Below are positions 1 through 6,877 of a stretch of DNA of 57,670 nucleotides, in pieces. The DNA lies in assembly GCA_944388955.1 (NCBI GenBank), contig CALXKJ010000007.1, positions 1 through 57,670 of the forward strand. The letters run 5' to 3'. The notes beneath the pieces were generated by a model. It did no database searches and was not told where the DNA came from. It worked only from the letters and a program-made list of their open reading frames with translations. The translations under genes and the position numbers were made by a program. Origin of the DNA: an uncultured Spirochaetaceae bacterium (lineage in GTDB: Bacteria; Spirochaetota; Spirochaetia; Sphaerochaetales; Sphaerochaetaceae). Every line of letters starts with the position of its first letter. Position 1 is the first letter of the stretch.

Positions 1-1076
1 GCATGCATATTATTGCCGCAATGCCTGCATATGTATCTGTTCCCTTTCCTTGAAGCCTTGTCTATCGTCTTGCACACCGAGCACTTCTGGCTCGTATAGC
101 GCGCATCCACGAATTCCACCCTTATGCCGTTCTTCTGGCACTTGTATGCAAGCTTGGATTCAAGGTCAGAGTATGACCAGTTGGATAGCCATTTCCTCAT
201 GGTCTTATTGCTCTTACCCTTGAGCCTCAGCATGTTCATGGATGACAGATCCTCAAGGACGTATACGGATACATCCCCATCACTATCGGCAAGCTCCTTG
301 GAAATGCAGTGATTCTGGTCCTGAACAAACCTCTTCTCGCAGCTGGAGATGGCTTTAAGCCTCCTCTTCGCACTGCGAGTGCCTTTCTTCTGCAACTCAG
401 AGCGCACATGACTGTATTTCCTCTTGACCCGCCTTGCATCCTTCGCCCCATAGTGGACTCCTTCAGAGGTTGTAACAATGTTGTAGACACCTCTGTCCAG
501 TCCCACTATCTTCCCATCATTATTCTCTTCAATTACAAGGTCAGGGCATTCATAGATGAGATTGACGAATACCCGTCCCTTCCTGTCAATTCCTATGTTC
601 GCTCCCTTGAGCTTCCATCCCTCTGATGATGGATATCTTTCAGTGAAGAACTCAGGGATTGATATTATCGTCCTTATCCGCTTGCCGCAGGTGCTGAATG
701 TGAGCTGGGAGCCCCGGAGCGTCACAGTGCGCACATCATAGCGCATCGTGCACTTCTCCTTCATTGAGGGCCTTTTCATTCTTCCGGCTTTCCTCGGCTT
801 CTTCTGCTTCAGCTTCGTATTCTTTGCATTCCATGCCTTCACTGCTTCCACCGCGACATCTCTTGCACACTGTATGAGTCCTGTAGGGAGAGAAGGACAC
901 TCCTCCTTTATCCTCTCATACTGCACTCCGTGAAGGAATCTCTTGGATGTGCTGCCGTTATTGATGAGGCACTCAGCAGACATGTTGAAGGCCCTTGCAT
1001 ACTGCTTCCTTGTCTCCTTGATTGCGGAGATTTCATTGTCTGTAAGTTCTGGGAAGACGGTGATTGACCTTCTCAT
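1..1076 (-). CDS. tnpB: TnpB (IS200/IS605-type RNA-guided nuclease), 3' end off window
   Basis: The minus-strand frame is open from an ATG at 1076 to the window edge (358 full codons, no stop or frameshift). TnpB proteins are transposon-encoded RNA-guided DNA nucleases related to Cas12. A RuvC-like first Asp lies in GLDRGVYN (D194) and the second acidic residue in VYVLEDLSSMN (E275). A zinc ribbon with two CxxC pairs sits at C332/C335 and C350/C353. The last visible residues are NNMH, followed by the first two bases of an Ala codon, so the third catalytic Asp of the usual HAD motif would be the next residue outside the window. The guide RNA normally overlaps the 3' end of tnpB and is therefore not visible. 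No TnpA (Y1 transposase) is present on the visible side. The family call is firm; activity cannot be judged. Confidence 0.93.
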   Translation of the reverse strand, partial: MRRSITVFPELTDNEISAIKETRKQYARAFNMSAECLINNGSTSKRFLHGVQYERIKEECPSLPTGLIQCARDVAVEAVKAWNAKNTKLKQKKPRKAGRMKRPSMKEKCTMRYDVRTVTLRGSQLTFSTCGKRIRTIISIPEFFTERYPSSEGWKLKGANIGIDRKGRVFVNLIYECPDLVIEENNDGKIVGLDRGVYNIVTTSEGVHYGAKDARRVKRKYSHVRSELQKKGTRSAKRRLKAISSCEKRFVQDQNHCISKELADSDGDVSVYVLEDLSSMNMLRLKGKSNKTMRKWLSNWSYSDLESKLAYKCQKNGIRVEFVDARYTSQKCSVCKTIDKASRKGNRYICRHCGNNMH

Positions 1077-1100
1077 ATGCAGATTATACTACAGCGCACC

Positions 1101-1121
1101 CTGTAACGCAATAGGTTACAG
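1101..1121. repeat. Perfect hairpin beside tnpB, candidate left-end palindrome
   Basis: CTGTAAC (1101-1107) and GTTACAG (1115-1121) form a perfect 7-bp inverted repeat around a 7-nt loop, 24 bp upstream of the TnpB start codon. IS200/IS605 elements carry subterminal palindromes near their ends that the Y1 transposase recognises, so this could mark the left end. That role is inferred from position only, since the right end is outside the window. Confidence 0.45.
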
Positions 1122-1614
1122 GATATTTCCTGCTGTCTGCTGTCCTATCCTCTTTCCCTGAAGCTGAAGGAGCACAGGCCTTGGGAATCCGGACCATGAG
1201 GAAGCGCGGAGCTGCAGTCTGGTTTCCATTGCCGCTGCTGTGCTGTTCTTCACCGAATGGTGTTTCCCACCCCTTAGGAATAGGATCTCTGCCGCATTCA
1301 TCCTGCAGGACGAGCCTGGCAGGTTTTCTGACGGCATAGCTTATAAAACGTAACAAAGGCAATGAAACTGTATGACGAGTTTCGTAGCAGAAAGACTGAA
1401 GGCAAAAACTGTTGTCATCCACGCTTTCAGCTACTTTGTCCGATTGTATCATCAAATGTGTTCATATGCTGTTCCTTGTTATTCTGCTCCATGAAAAGGA
1501 GCTAGCGTGAGAGGTTAATCTAAATTTTATCCTCTATAGTTAAAAACGAAGGATGGGACAACAAAAACTGAGAAACTTGTTTCCTCATATGCTCCTATTG
1601 AACGGTAAAAGAAT

Positions 1615-1644
1615 TTTCCAAAGAACAAGTTTAAATGCTATATT
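1615..1644 (+). promoter_or_regulatory. Possible promoter of small RNA
   Basis: A TATATT -10-like hexamer at 1639-1644 has TTTCCA (four of six matches to the -35 consensus) 18 bp upstream at 1615-1620. A start near 1650 would fall just before three successive stem-loops, the last followed by T-rich sequence. The promoter call is weak alone and rests on what follows it. Confidence 0.35.
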
Positions 1645-1649
1645 ATAGT

Positions 1650-1720
1650 CAGGTCGGATAACCAATCCGAACAGGGGCGAGTTCCCGCCATAAGCCGGAG
1701 GAAGCCTTCGGCATTTTGTT
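1650..1720 (+). ncRNA. Candidate small RNA of about 70 nt
   Basis: Three stem-loops follow in close order. TCGGAT (1654-1659) pairs with ATCCGA (1665-1670) over a 5-nt loop. GGCG (1676-1679) pairs with CGCC (1686-1689). GCCGGAGG (1694-1701) pairs with CCTTCGGC (1705-1712) with one G-U pair and is followed by ATTTTGTT, as in an intrinsic terminator. A plausible promoter lies immediately upstream and no reading frame of note is inside. The order of stems loosely recalls a fluoride riboswitch, but the conserved GAUG and CUGAUG stretches are absent. Function unknown. Confidence 0.4.
1694..1720 (+). terminator. Intrinsic-type terminator of the candidate small RNA
   Basis: An 8-bp G+C-rich stem (1694-1701 with 1705-1712, one G-U pair) with a 3-nt loop is followed by ATTTTGTT. 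No protein-coding gene ends here, which supports an independent short transcript. Confidence 0.5.
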
Positions 1721-1791
1721 AAAGGGGCTTTGGTTTGTCTGTACTGTCTATCCACATAGATGAGAGTGATAATCTCAATCTTACAAATAAG

Positions 1792-1839
1792 CATAATCCT
1801 GAATATTGCCATGCTATGGTTTTCATGATCAGGATTATG
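1792..1839. repeat. 11-bp perfect inverted repeat with inner hairpin
   Basis: CATAATCCTGA (1792-1802) and TCAGGATTATG (1829-1839) are exact reverse complements separated by 26 nt. The spacer contains a smaller hairpin, CCAT-GCT-ATGG (1809-1819). No adjacent T-run or gene end explains it as a terminator. It could be a small transposon remnant, an operator or a structured RNA. Confidence 0.5.
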
Positions 1840-2144
1840 ACATCTCTCCTGATATTGCTTTTCCATCAATTACTGGATGCATAGTTTTCTGGTGTTTGAG
1901 CTGTTGCATATTACAGTGATGGAAGAAAGCACTCATAAAATATGGACTTCAGAATATAAAATTGCAACAAATTACATAAATCTTCTTCGATGTGGTTTAT
2001 TTTTGATTTTCAGAGTATCTCTGCACTTTTCTAAAATGGAAAATACAACATGTTGGCTAGGCTATATGTCTATGATATATTCTGCCTAACAGACTCATCT
2101 TTTGCCGTTTCTTTATCAAACGTCATCATATGAAGGGATTTCTT

Positions 2145-2825
2145 ATGAAAAGGACTTTTTACACGGAAGCGGCATATGCCGTTGGATTGATAATGCTTGC
2201 ATTGGGTACAGCACTGATGGAGAAGGCGGATTTCGGCATGTCGATGGTGGTTGCTCCTGCCTATCTTATTTACCTTAAGATGTCAGAATATCTGAGCTGG
2301 TTCACTTTCGGTATGGCGGAATACTGTTTTCAGGCAATCCTCATTGTTGTGCTTGCAGCTGTTATGCACAGATTCAAACGCAAATATCTCTTCTCATTCA
2401 TTACAGCATTCATCTACGGGAACATTCTTGATGTAATGATGAAGGTTATGAATCTGATTTCCAGTGATGGGATTGTGGTGAGAATATCGTGCTATGGCTC
2501 CGGATTAGCCATATGCGCAATCGGTGTATCGCTTTTGTTCACTACTTATATCTCACCGGAAGCGTATGAGCTTTTTGTAAAGGAAGTATCATCAGCCTAT
2601 GGCTTCAGTATCAGCAGGACAAAGACCGTATATGATTGCTGCAGCTGTCTTTTTGCAATTGCTCTGTCTTTTCTTTTCATTGGTTTCGGTCATTTTGAAG
2701 GCGTGAAGCTTGGAACGGTGATATGTGCGCTTGTGAATGGTTATCTGATTGGTCGCTGCAGCAATTGGCTTGATAGGCATTTTTATTTTGCAGATGCGCT
2801 GAGATTCAGAAAGAGCTTTGAATGA
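2145..2825 (+). CDS. YczE/YyaS/YitT-type integral membrane protein
   Basis: A 226-residue hydrophobic protein with about five to six membrane spans, resembling the YczE/YyaS/YitT (DUF6198-like) family of unknown transport or structural role. The N-terminal segment after MKRTF is a long span with a Gly/Ala-rich turn, and the C-terminal part has the Gly-x-x-x-N-G-x-x-I-G pattern common to the family. I start it at 2145 rather than at an upstream ATG (2130) because AAGGGA lies 6 nt ahead of 2145 and nothing like a ribosome-binding site precedes 2130. It stands alone between the transposon region and an aldo/keto reductase gene in the same direction. Substrate unknown. Confidence 0.7.
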   Translation: MKRTFYTEAAYAVGLIMLALGTALMEKADFGMSMVVAPAYLIYLKMSEYLSWFTFGMAEYCFQAILIVVLAAVMHRFKRKYLFSFITAFIYGNILDVMMKVMNLISSDGIVVRISCYGSGLAICAIGVSLLFTTYISPEAYELFVKEVSSAYGFSISRTKTVYDCCSCLFAIALSFLFIGFGHFEGVKLGTVICALVNGYLIGRCSNWLDRHFYFADALRFRKSFE

Positions 2826-2851
2826 CGCATCGCTCTGTCATGAAAAGCGTG

Positions 2852-2860
2852 TGCTATCAT
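2852..2860 (+). promoter_or_regulatory. Extended -10 promoter for the aldo/keto reductase gene
   Basis: TGC-TATCAT is an extended -10 element without a recognisable -35. A start near 2867 gives a short leader carrying GAGGGA before the ATG at 2877. Confidence 0.45.
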
Positions 2861-2876
2861 CTGAAAGAGGGATTAT

Positions 2877-4019
2877 ATGAAGTACAGGGAACTTGGAAGG
2901 ACCGGGCTTGCTGTAAGCGAAATCGGTTTCGGGGCGGAATGGATGGAGCGTCATAATGCAGAAGAGGTTTCAGCTATTGTCCGCTATGCGGAGGATAAGG
3001 GTATCAATATCCTTGACTGCTGGATGTCGAATCCTGAGGTAAGGACGAATCTGGGAAAGGCCATAGAAGGACGGCGTGACAAGTGGATAATCCAAGGACA
3101 TATAGGATCCACATGGCAGAATGGACAGTATGTGAAATCAAGGGAAACGGGGAAGGTAAAGGAGGCGTTTGAGGATCTTCTCAGGCGGCTCCAGACGGAT
3201 TATATCGATCTGGGCATGATTCATTTTGTCGATGAGCTTTCTGAATTCAGGAGAATCACAGAAGGTGAGTTCTATGAGTATGTTCTGGGCTTGAAGAAGA
3301 AGGGCGCTATCAGGCATATCGGAATGAGCACCCATAATCCTCAGGTGGCGAGGGCTGCAGCGGAAATGGGACTTGTTGAGATGATTCTCTTCAGTGTGAA
3401 TCCGGCTTTTGATATGCTTCCCGCTTCAGAGGATCTTAATGAGTATTTCAGGGATTCCTATGATGAAAGTGTAGGCGGTATCACAAAAGAGAGGGCTGAG
3501 CTTTATCGCATATGCGAAGAGAATGGTATAGGAATCACCGTTATGAAGGGTTACGAAGGCGGACGTCTTCTTGATGCCTCTTCATCTCCTTTCGGCGTTG
3601 CGCTTACACCTGTTCAGTGCATTCATTACGCTTTGACACGTCCTGCCGTTGCCAGTGTTCTTGTCGGTTATGATTCAGTTGCGCATGTTGATGAAGCCTG
3701 CAGATATGAGAAAGCATCCAATGATGAGAAAGATTACGCTACTGTCCTGGCAAATGCTCCGCGTCATGCATATTCCGGGCTTTGCACCTATTGCGGTCAC
3801 TGTACTCCATGTCCGTCCGGAATAGATATCGCTATGGTCAACAAGCTATATGATCTTGCGGCAATGCATAGTGAGATTCCTGATACGCTTCGTGCCCATT
3901 ACAATAGTCTCTCTGCCAATGGTAAGGACTGTATTTCGTGCAAGGCATGCGAAAGGAGATGTCCTTTTGGTGTTCATGTAGCAGAGAGAATGAAAGCGGC
4001 AGAAAAGCTTTTCTCTTGA
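2877..4019 (+). CDS. Aldo/keto reductase-fold protein with two C-terminal 4Fe-4S clusters
   Basis: The first 290 or so residues follow the aldo/keto reductase TIM-barrel pattern (start YRELGRTGLAVSEIGFGA), and the last 80 hold two CxxCxxCxxxC-like ferredoxin motifs at C303/306/309/312 and C352/355/358/362. The catalytic tetrad is broken. The Asp is present (D47) and so is the His (H116), but the Tyr position of the usual DxAxxYG is Asn (N52 in DCWMSN) and the usual Lys of the ATKVG strand is His (H75). The protein is therefore unlikely to be a classical carbonyl reductase and more likely an Fe-S electron-transfer relative, a group common in anaerobes. GAGGGATTAT precedes the ATG. It converges on the ferredoxin gene with a shared terminator. 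Confidence 0.85.
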   Translation: MKYRELGRTGLAVSEIGFGAEWMERHNAEEVSAIVRYAEDKGINILDCWMSNPEVRTNLGKAIEGRRDKWIIQGHIGSTWQNGQYVKSRETGKVKEAFEDLLRRLQTDYIDLGMIHFVDELSEFRRITEGEFYEYVLGLKKKGAIRHIGMSTHNPQVARAAAEMGLVEMILFSVNPAFDMLPASEDLNEYFRDSYDESVGGITKERAELYRICEENGIGITVMKGYEGGRLLDASSSPFGVALTPVQCIHYALTRPAVASVLVGYDSVAHVDEACRYEKASNDEKDYATVLANAPRHAYSGLCTYCGHCTPCPSGIDIAMVNKLYDLAAMHSEIPDTLRAHYNSLSANGKDCISCKACERRCPFGVHVAERMKAAEKLFS

Positions 4020-4022
4020 TGC

Positions 4023-4043
4023 AAGGGAGGTAAATCCTCCCTT
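4023..4043. terminator. Shared terminator between convergent genes
   Basis: AAGGGAGG (4023-4030) and CCTCCCTT (4036-4043) form a perfect 8-bp stem with a 5-nt loop between the stop codons of the aldo/keto reductase (plus) and ferredoxin (minus) genes. It overlaps the ferredoxin stop codon. T-rich sequence follows on the plus strand only weakly. Confidence 0.6.
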
Positions 4044-4674
4044 ATATCATTTCCAAATCGTTGCCTTTTGCTCCGCACATAGGACATATAGGTTCTTCGC
4101 CTTCTTCAATTTCGAACTCCGTCAGGCATAAGAGGCAACGGTATTTTCTTGTAACCTTCTTTCTGCGTATATATCCGCCATCATTGCATTCGATAGAGTC
4201 CAGAAGGGCTTTTGCAGCATCATCCGGGAATGACGCTGACGGAGGATTATCAAGAAGGGACTGTATCAGATTCAATGAGTTCCCGCTCTGAGGAAGCATG
4301 AAACCGGCTTCTCTGAGAATGTCTTCAGCTGAGAGTCTTGCAGACGCGGCAATTGCCTTCATAAGCTTTCTGAGTCCTGGTTTTTCTGATGTGGAGGCAA
4401 TCTGCAGTGCGGCCTTTTCCTCGTCAGCTTTTGCCTTTGCGGCTTTCAGAAGCTTCGCGGTGGTCTTTTCGTCTTTCTTCTGCTGGGCGGGGTATTCGAT
4501 AGGTACAAGGCTGATTGCGCCGCTAGGACATGCGTCAGCGCACATACCACAGCCGATGCATTTCGAGACATCGATAATGCTGTCTTCCGTGTCCGTCGCT
4601 CCGTTAGGACATACATACAGGCAAAGACAATCCTTTGTGCATAATCTCAGATTCCTGACTGCTATCCGTTTCAT
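4042..4674 (-). CDS. Ferredoxin with C-terminal rubredoxin-like domain
   Basis: A 210-residue cytoplasmic electron carrier in three parts. An N-terminal two-cluster ferredoxin has an oddly spaced first set of cysteines (C12, C16, C18, C22) and a standard second set CIGCGMCADAC (C39/42/45/49). A charged helical middle, rich in Lys and Ala, shows no motif. A C-terminal rubrerythrin/desulforedoxin-type metal site has two CxxC pairs (C180/C183 and C197/C200). It starts 3 bp after the stop of the rubredoxin gene and is evidently co-transcribed and Fur-box controlled. The first cluster would need unusual geometry or could be incomplete. Probable role: low-potential electron transfer in oxygen or iron response; partner unknown. 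Confidence 0.82.
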   Translation of the reverse strand: MKRIAVRNLRLCTKDCLCLYVCPNGATDTEDSIIDVSKCIGCGMCADACPSGAISLVPIEYPAQQKKDEKTTAKLLKAAKAKADEEKAALQIASTSEKPGLRKLMKAIAASARLSAEDILREAGFMLPQSGNSLNLIQSLLDNPPSASFPDDAAKALLDSIECNDGGYIRRKKVTRKYRCLLCLTEFEIEEGEEPICPMCGAKGNDLEMI

Positions 4675-4677
4675 GCC

Positions 4678-5310
4678 TCACTCCCTTATCTCATTGAATT
4701 TCCATTCTGGAACTTTGCAGACCGGGCATATTTCCGGTGGATTGTCACCGATATATACAAAACCGCATATCGAGCATACCCAGATTTTCGTGTTTTCCAG
4801 TCCTTTTTCGCCCTCTGTCTCATATTTCTCAAGAAGTGCGCTGATGATCAGCTCGACTTTCTCACTCCAAGTGCATGCTCTGAGCGCGCCTCTGTCGCTT
4901 GAGGCCACTGCGGCTTTCCGGATTTCAGGGAAATATGAATTGCTGTTTTTGCTGGAAATCTCTTTCAGCAATGAAATGCCGGGTGCTGGAATATCAGATA
5001 CCCTTGAGGTGAAATAATCAGCAATCGCTCTCAGATGCTTTGCATCGGAATCCCTGTATTGTTTTTCAGCCCCTCTGGCAAGGTTGGAAAATATTGCAGT
5101 CAGAACGCCGGTGGGAAATTCCGTCAGCTCCTCATCATATTCATCATCTGTAGTATCAGATTCTAGCAGAGTCTCAGCCTCAGCTGGGGCAAACCGGCTT
5201 TTAGGTGCTTTGCATATTGGGCATGTCCAGTCATCTGGAAGGTCTCTGAATGCGATACCTTCCGTATCCTCGTCATAAACATAGCCACAGATCTGACATA
5301 TGTATTTCAT
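4678..5310 (-). CDS. Double rubredoxin-domain protein
   Basis: A 210-residue protein with an N-terminal rubredoxin domain (C5/C8 in [11 protein letters not shown]30/C33 in [13 protein letters not shown]), a helical central domain of about 120 residues, and a C-terminal rubrerythrin-type domain (VCSICGFVY and [12 protein letters not shown]). The middle looks like a decayed rubrerythrin-type helical region but I do not see the iron-ligand ExxH motifs. I choose the ATG at 5310 because GGGAGG lies 5 nt upstream; a GTG 12 nt further out falls before the ribosome-binding site. It is the first gene of a two-gene unit with the ferredoxin, and a perfect Fur-type palindrome covers its predicted transcription start. 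Likely an electron donor to oxygen or peroxide reductases. Confidence 0.85.
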   Translation of the reverse strand: MKYICQICGYVYDEDTEGIAFRDLPDDWTCPICKAPKSRFAPAEAETLLESDTTDDEYDEELTEFPTGVLTAIFSNLARGAEKQYRDSDAKHLRAIADYFTSRVSDIPAPGISLLKEISSKNSNSYFPEIRKAAVASSDRGALRACTWSEKVELIISALLEKYETEGEKGLENTKIWVCSICGFVYIGDNPPEICPVCKVPEWKFNEIRE

Positions 5311-5322
5311 GATACCTCCCAC

Positions 5323-5345
5323 TTATTGATAATCATTATCAATAA
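5323..5345. promoter_or_regulatory. Fur-type operator, perfect palindrome
   Basis: A 23-bp perfect palindrome (11 bp each side of C5334) contains the exact 7-1-7 Fur box TGATAATCATTATCA. It lies 13-35 bp upstream of the rubredoxin start codon, over the predicted transcription start. A bound repressor would block the rubredoxin-ferredoxin unit. PerR-type control is the alternative, but the classical PerR box differs at the outer positions. Confidence 0.85.
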
Positions 5346-5346
5346 A

Positions 5347-5374
5347 AGAGTATCATTGAATAAATATAAGTCAA
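5347..5374 (-). promoter_or_regulatory. Promoter of the rubredoxin-ferredoxin unit
   Basis: TTGACT (5374 to 5369) and TACTCT (5352 to 5347) are spaced by 16 bp on the minus strand. The same -10 hexamer TACTCT is used by the nfo promoter in this window. The start would fall at about 5340, inside the Fur palindrome. Confidence 0.55.
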
Positions 5375-6273
5375 GAAAAAGATGAAGGAAGCCGTTTTTT
5401 CCTGGCAGAAGGAATTATCTCTTCATGAAAGAAGTAATTGACTATAACAGGAGGAGCTGAGAAAGCTCTTTTCATTGAATCGTCGTTCCTGACATATGGC
5501 AAGCCTTCTTCTTCTGCGAAAGCGCGTATATCCGCATCGACTTCTGCCCAGTATCTCCTATCTCCTCGGGTATAGATATCCTCATAAAGCGGTACAAGTT
5601 CCGGATGCCTATCACTGATCCAGTCAAGAACAGTCTTTCTGTAGCCGCCACGGAGATTGAGATTCTCAAGCCAGATGAGATTGCAGTCATTCTTTGCTCT
5701 TCTGATTATTGCCTTCACATCTGTGATTCCCGGAAAGATAGGGGAGATGAAGCATGTTGTTCTTATACCATTGTCATGGAAAAGCTTCATAGCGCTGAGA
5801 CGTCGTTCAATTGAGACCGCATTATCCATCTCTTTCCGGAATTCTTCATCAAGCGTATTCATAGATAATGATACTCTTGCTTCTGGAAATGTCCTGATGA
5901 TATCGAGATCCCTGACAACAAGATCGGATTTCGTGGCAATGCTTATCCTGCAGCCGCTTCCTTGCATTTCTTCAAGAAAATGGCGCGTCCTTAAGTATTT
6001 CTCCTCAGCCTCCTGATACGGATCCGTGACAGAGCCGATGAAGAACTCCTTGCCTTTGTATTTCGCGGTATTTCTCATTTCTGGCCAGTATTTGACATCA
6101 ACAAAGCTGCCCCATGGCTCAGGATGATTCGTGAATCTCTTCATGAAAGAGGCATAGCAATAGCGGCAGCCGTGCGAACAGCCGATATATGGATTCACGG
6201 AATAATCCGCAACCGGAAGATTCGATTTTGTTAATACGCTGCGTGTGCCTATTTCATTGATTATGAGATTCAT
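5371..6273 (-). CDS. SPL-family radical SAM protein
   Basis: A 300-residue radical SAM enzyme with the Cx3Cx2C cluster motif in GCSHGCRYCYA (C32/C36/C39). The overall pattern (early VNPYIGC, later SLSMNTLDEEFRK and RRAKNDCNLIWLENLNLRGG) is that of the SplB-like/SPL family, which includes spore photoproduct lyase relatives and radical SAM mobile-pair B proteins. The substrate cannot be told. I take the ATG at 6273; an in-frame TTG at 6282 lies inside the terminator T-run of mscL. No ribosome-binding site is visible, because the only room upstream is the mscL terminator, so expression must come from read-through or an overlapping promoter. No partner radical SAM gene is adjacent. Confidence 0.8.
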   Translation of the reverse strand: MNLIINEIGTRSVLTKSNLPVADYSVNPYIGCSHGCRYCYASFMKRFTNHPEPWGSFVDVKYWPEMRNTAKYKGKEFFIGSVTDPYQEAEEKYLRTRHFLEEMQGSGCRISIATKSDLVVRDLDIIRTFPEARVSLSMNTLDEEFRKEMDNAVSIERRLSAMKLFHDNGIRTTCFISPIFPGITDVKAIIRRAKNDCNLIWLENLNLRGGYRKTVLDWISDRHPELVPLYEDIYTRGDRRYWAEVDADIRAFAEEEGLPYVRNDDSMKRAFSAPPVIVNYFFHEEIIPSARKKRLPSSFS

Positions 6274-6280
6274 TTCTATC

Positions 6281-6305
6281 AAAAAACGGCCCCATCTGGA
6301 GCCGT
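6281..6305 (-). terminator. mscL terminator
   Basis: On the minus strand an 8-bp stem (ACGGCTCC with GGGGCCGT, one U-G pair), a 4-nt loop and six T residues follow the mscL stop codon by a few bases. The T-run ends only 7 bp before the start codon of the SPL-family gene. Confidence 0.85.
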
Positions 6306-6309
6306 ATGC

Positions 6310-6735
6310 TTAGTTCTCTTTCTTGAGAAGATCTCTGATTTCCGTGAGCAGCTGAATGTCTGCCGGTGGTGCTGGTGGAACTGCCGGTGCTGCTTTCTCT
6401 TCCTTCTTCTTCGCTTCTGCAAGTCTGTTGAATGCTTTGACCATCAGGAAGAGCGCGAACGAGATGATGATGAAGGAGATAATGGAGTTGATGAACATTC
6501 CATAGCGGATAGCGACTTCCGGAGTAGTCTCTGTTGCATGCTTCAGCACGATTGTGAGCTCGGAGAAATCAACTCCACCGATGAGAACTCCGATAATCGG
6601 GTTGATGATATCATTCACAAAAGAGTTGATGATAGCTGTGAATGCGGCACCAGCTGCGATACCTACTGCCATGTCGAGGACGTTGCCTCTTGAGATGAAC
6701 TTCTTGAATTCAGCAAAGAATCCTGTGCTTTTCAT
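6310..6735 (-). CDS. mscL: Large-conductance mechanosensitive channel MscL
   Basis: A 141-residue inner-membrane channel that opens under membrane tension to release solutes on osmotic downshock. The N-terminal signature ([16 protein letters not shown]) and first span ([21 protein letters not shown]) match the family, the second span is around residues 80-103, and a charged helix ends the protein ([11 protein letters not shown]). A Pro/Ala-rich linker precedes that helix. AAGGAAA lies upstream of the ATG. Length is typical. A promoter TTCGCA-17-TATACT and a strong terminator frame it as a single-gene unit. Confidence 0.96.
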   Translation of the reverse strand: MKSTGFFAEFKKFISRGNVLDMAVGIAAGAAFTAIINSFVNDIINPIIGVLIGGVDFSELTIVLKHATETTPEVAIRYGMFINSIISFIIISFALFLMVKAFNRLAEAKKKEEKAAPAVPPAPPADIQLLTEIRDLLKKEN

Positions 6736-6773
6736 TCTGATATTTTCCTTATTTATATTGAAATACAGTAGGC

Positions 6774-6802
6774 AGTATATAGAAACTTGAAGAATTTGCG
6801 AA
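6774..6802 (-). promoter_or_regulatory. Probable mscL promoter
   Basis: On the minus strand TTCGCA (6802 to 6797) and TATACT (6779 to 6774) are 17 bp apart. The leader of about 30 nt carries the ribosome-binding site. Confidence 0.5.
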
Positions 6803-6816
6803 GATATATCTTTATA

Positions 6817-6858
6817 TTGACTCTATGTTGATATAACAATAAATTATTGACATAGAGT
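6817..6858 (+). promoter_or_regulatory. tetR promoter and inverted-repeat operator
   Basis: ACTCTATGT (6820-6828) and ACATAGAGT (6850-6858) are perfect inverted repeats. Between them lies a second palindrome, CAATAAATTATTG (6837-6849). TTGACT (6817-6822) and TAAATT (6840-6845), 17 bp apart, form a plausible promoter within the same stretch. The TetR-family gene starts 20 bp downstream, so autorepression is the natural reading. Confidence 0.6.
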
Positions 6859-6877
6859 TTATAAAAAAGGGCTGGTT

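Larger units (their letters stand above)
1077..2144. other. About 1 kb without a convincing gene
   Basis: Open frames here are short, lack ribosome-binding sites and show no family motifs. A 123-codon minus-strand frame (1084-1455) is Gly/Glu/Pro-rich and vaguely like the variable tails that follow the zinc ribbon in TnpB proteins, so it may be a decayed transposon remnant; it carries no catalytic motif. The right half is AT-rich. Structured segments are listed separately: the tnpB-proximal hairpin, a possible small RNA at 1650-1720 and an 11-bp inverted repeat at 1792-1839. The stretch is probably mobile-element debris plus non-coding RNA. Confidence 0.5.

Noticed and set aside
1084-1455. 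123-codon minus-strand frame as a real gene
   Set aside because: No catalytic or domain motif, no ribosome-binding site. Treated as possible transposon debris only.
1650-1730. Fluoride-type riboswitch
   Set aside because: The order of a short stem, ATAA linker and second stem is similar, but the conserved GAUG after the first strand and CUGAUG after the second stem are missing and no fluoride exporter gene follows.
1877-2089. 70-codon plus-strand reading frame
   Set aside because: No ribosome-binding site, no family motif, AT-rich low-complexity composition.
4298-5017. 239-codon plus-strand frame over the rubredoxin and ferredoxin genes
   Set aside because: It is the shadow of the two minus-strand metalloproteins, whose Cys motifs prove the coding strand.
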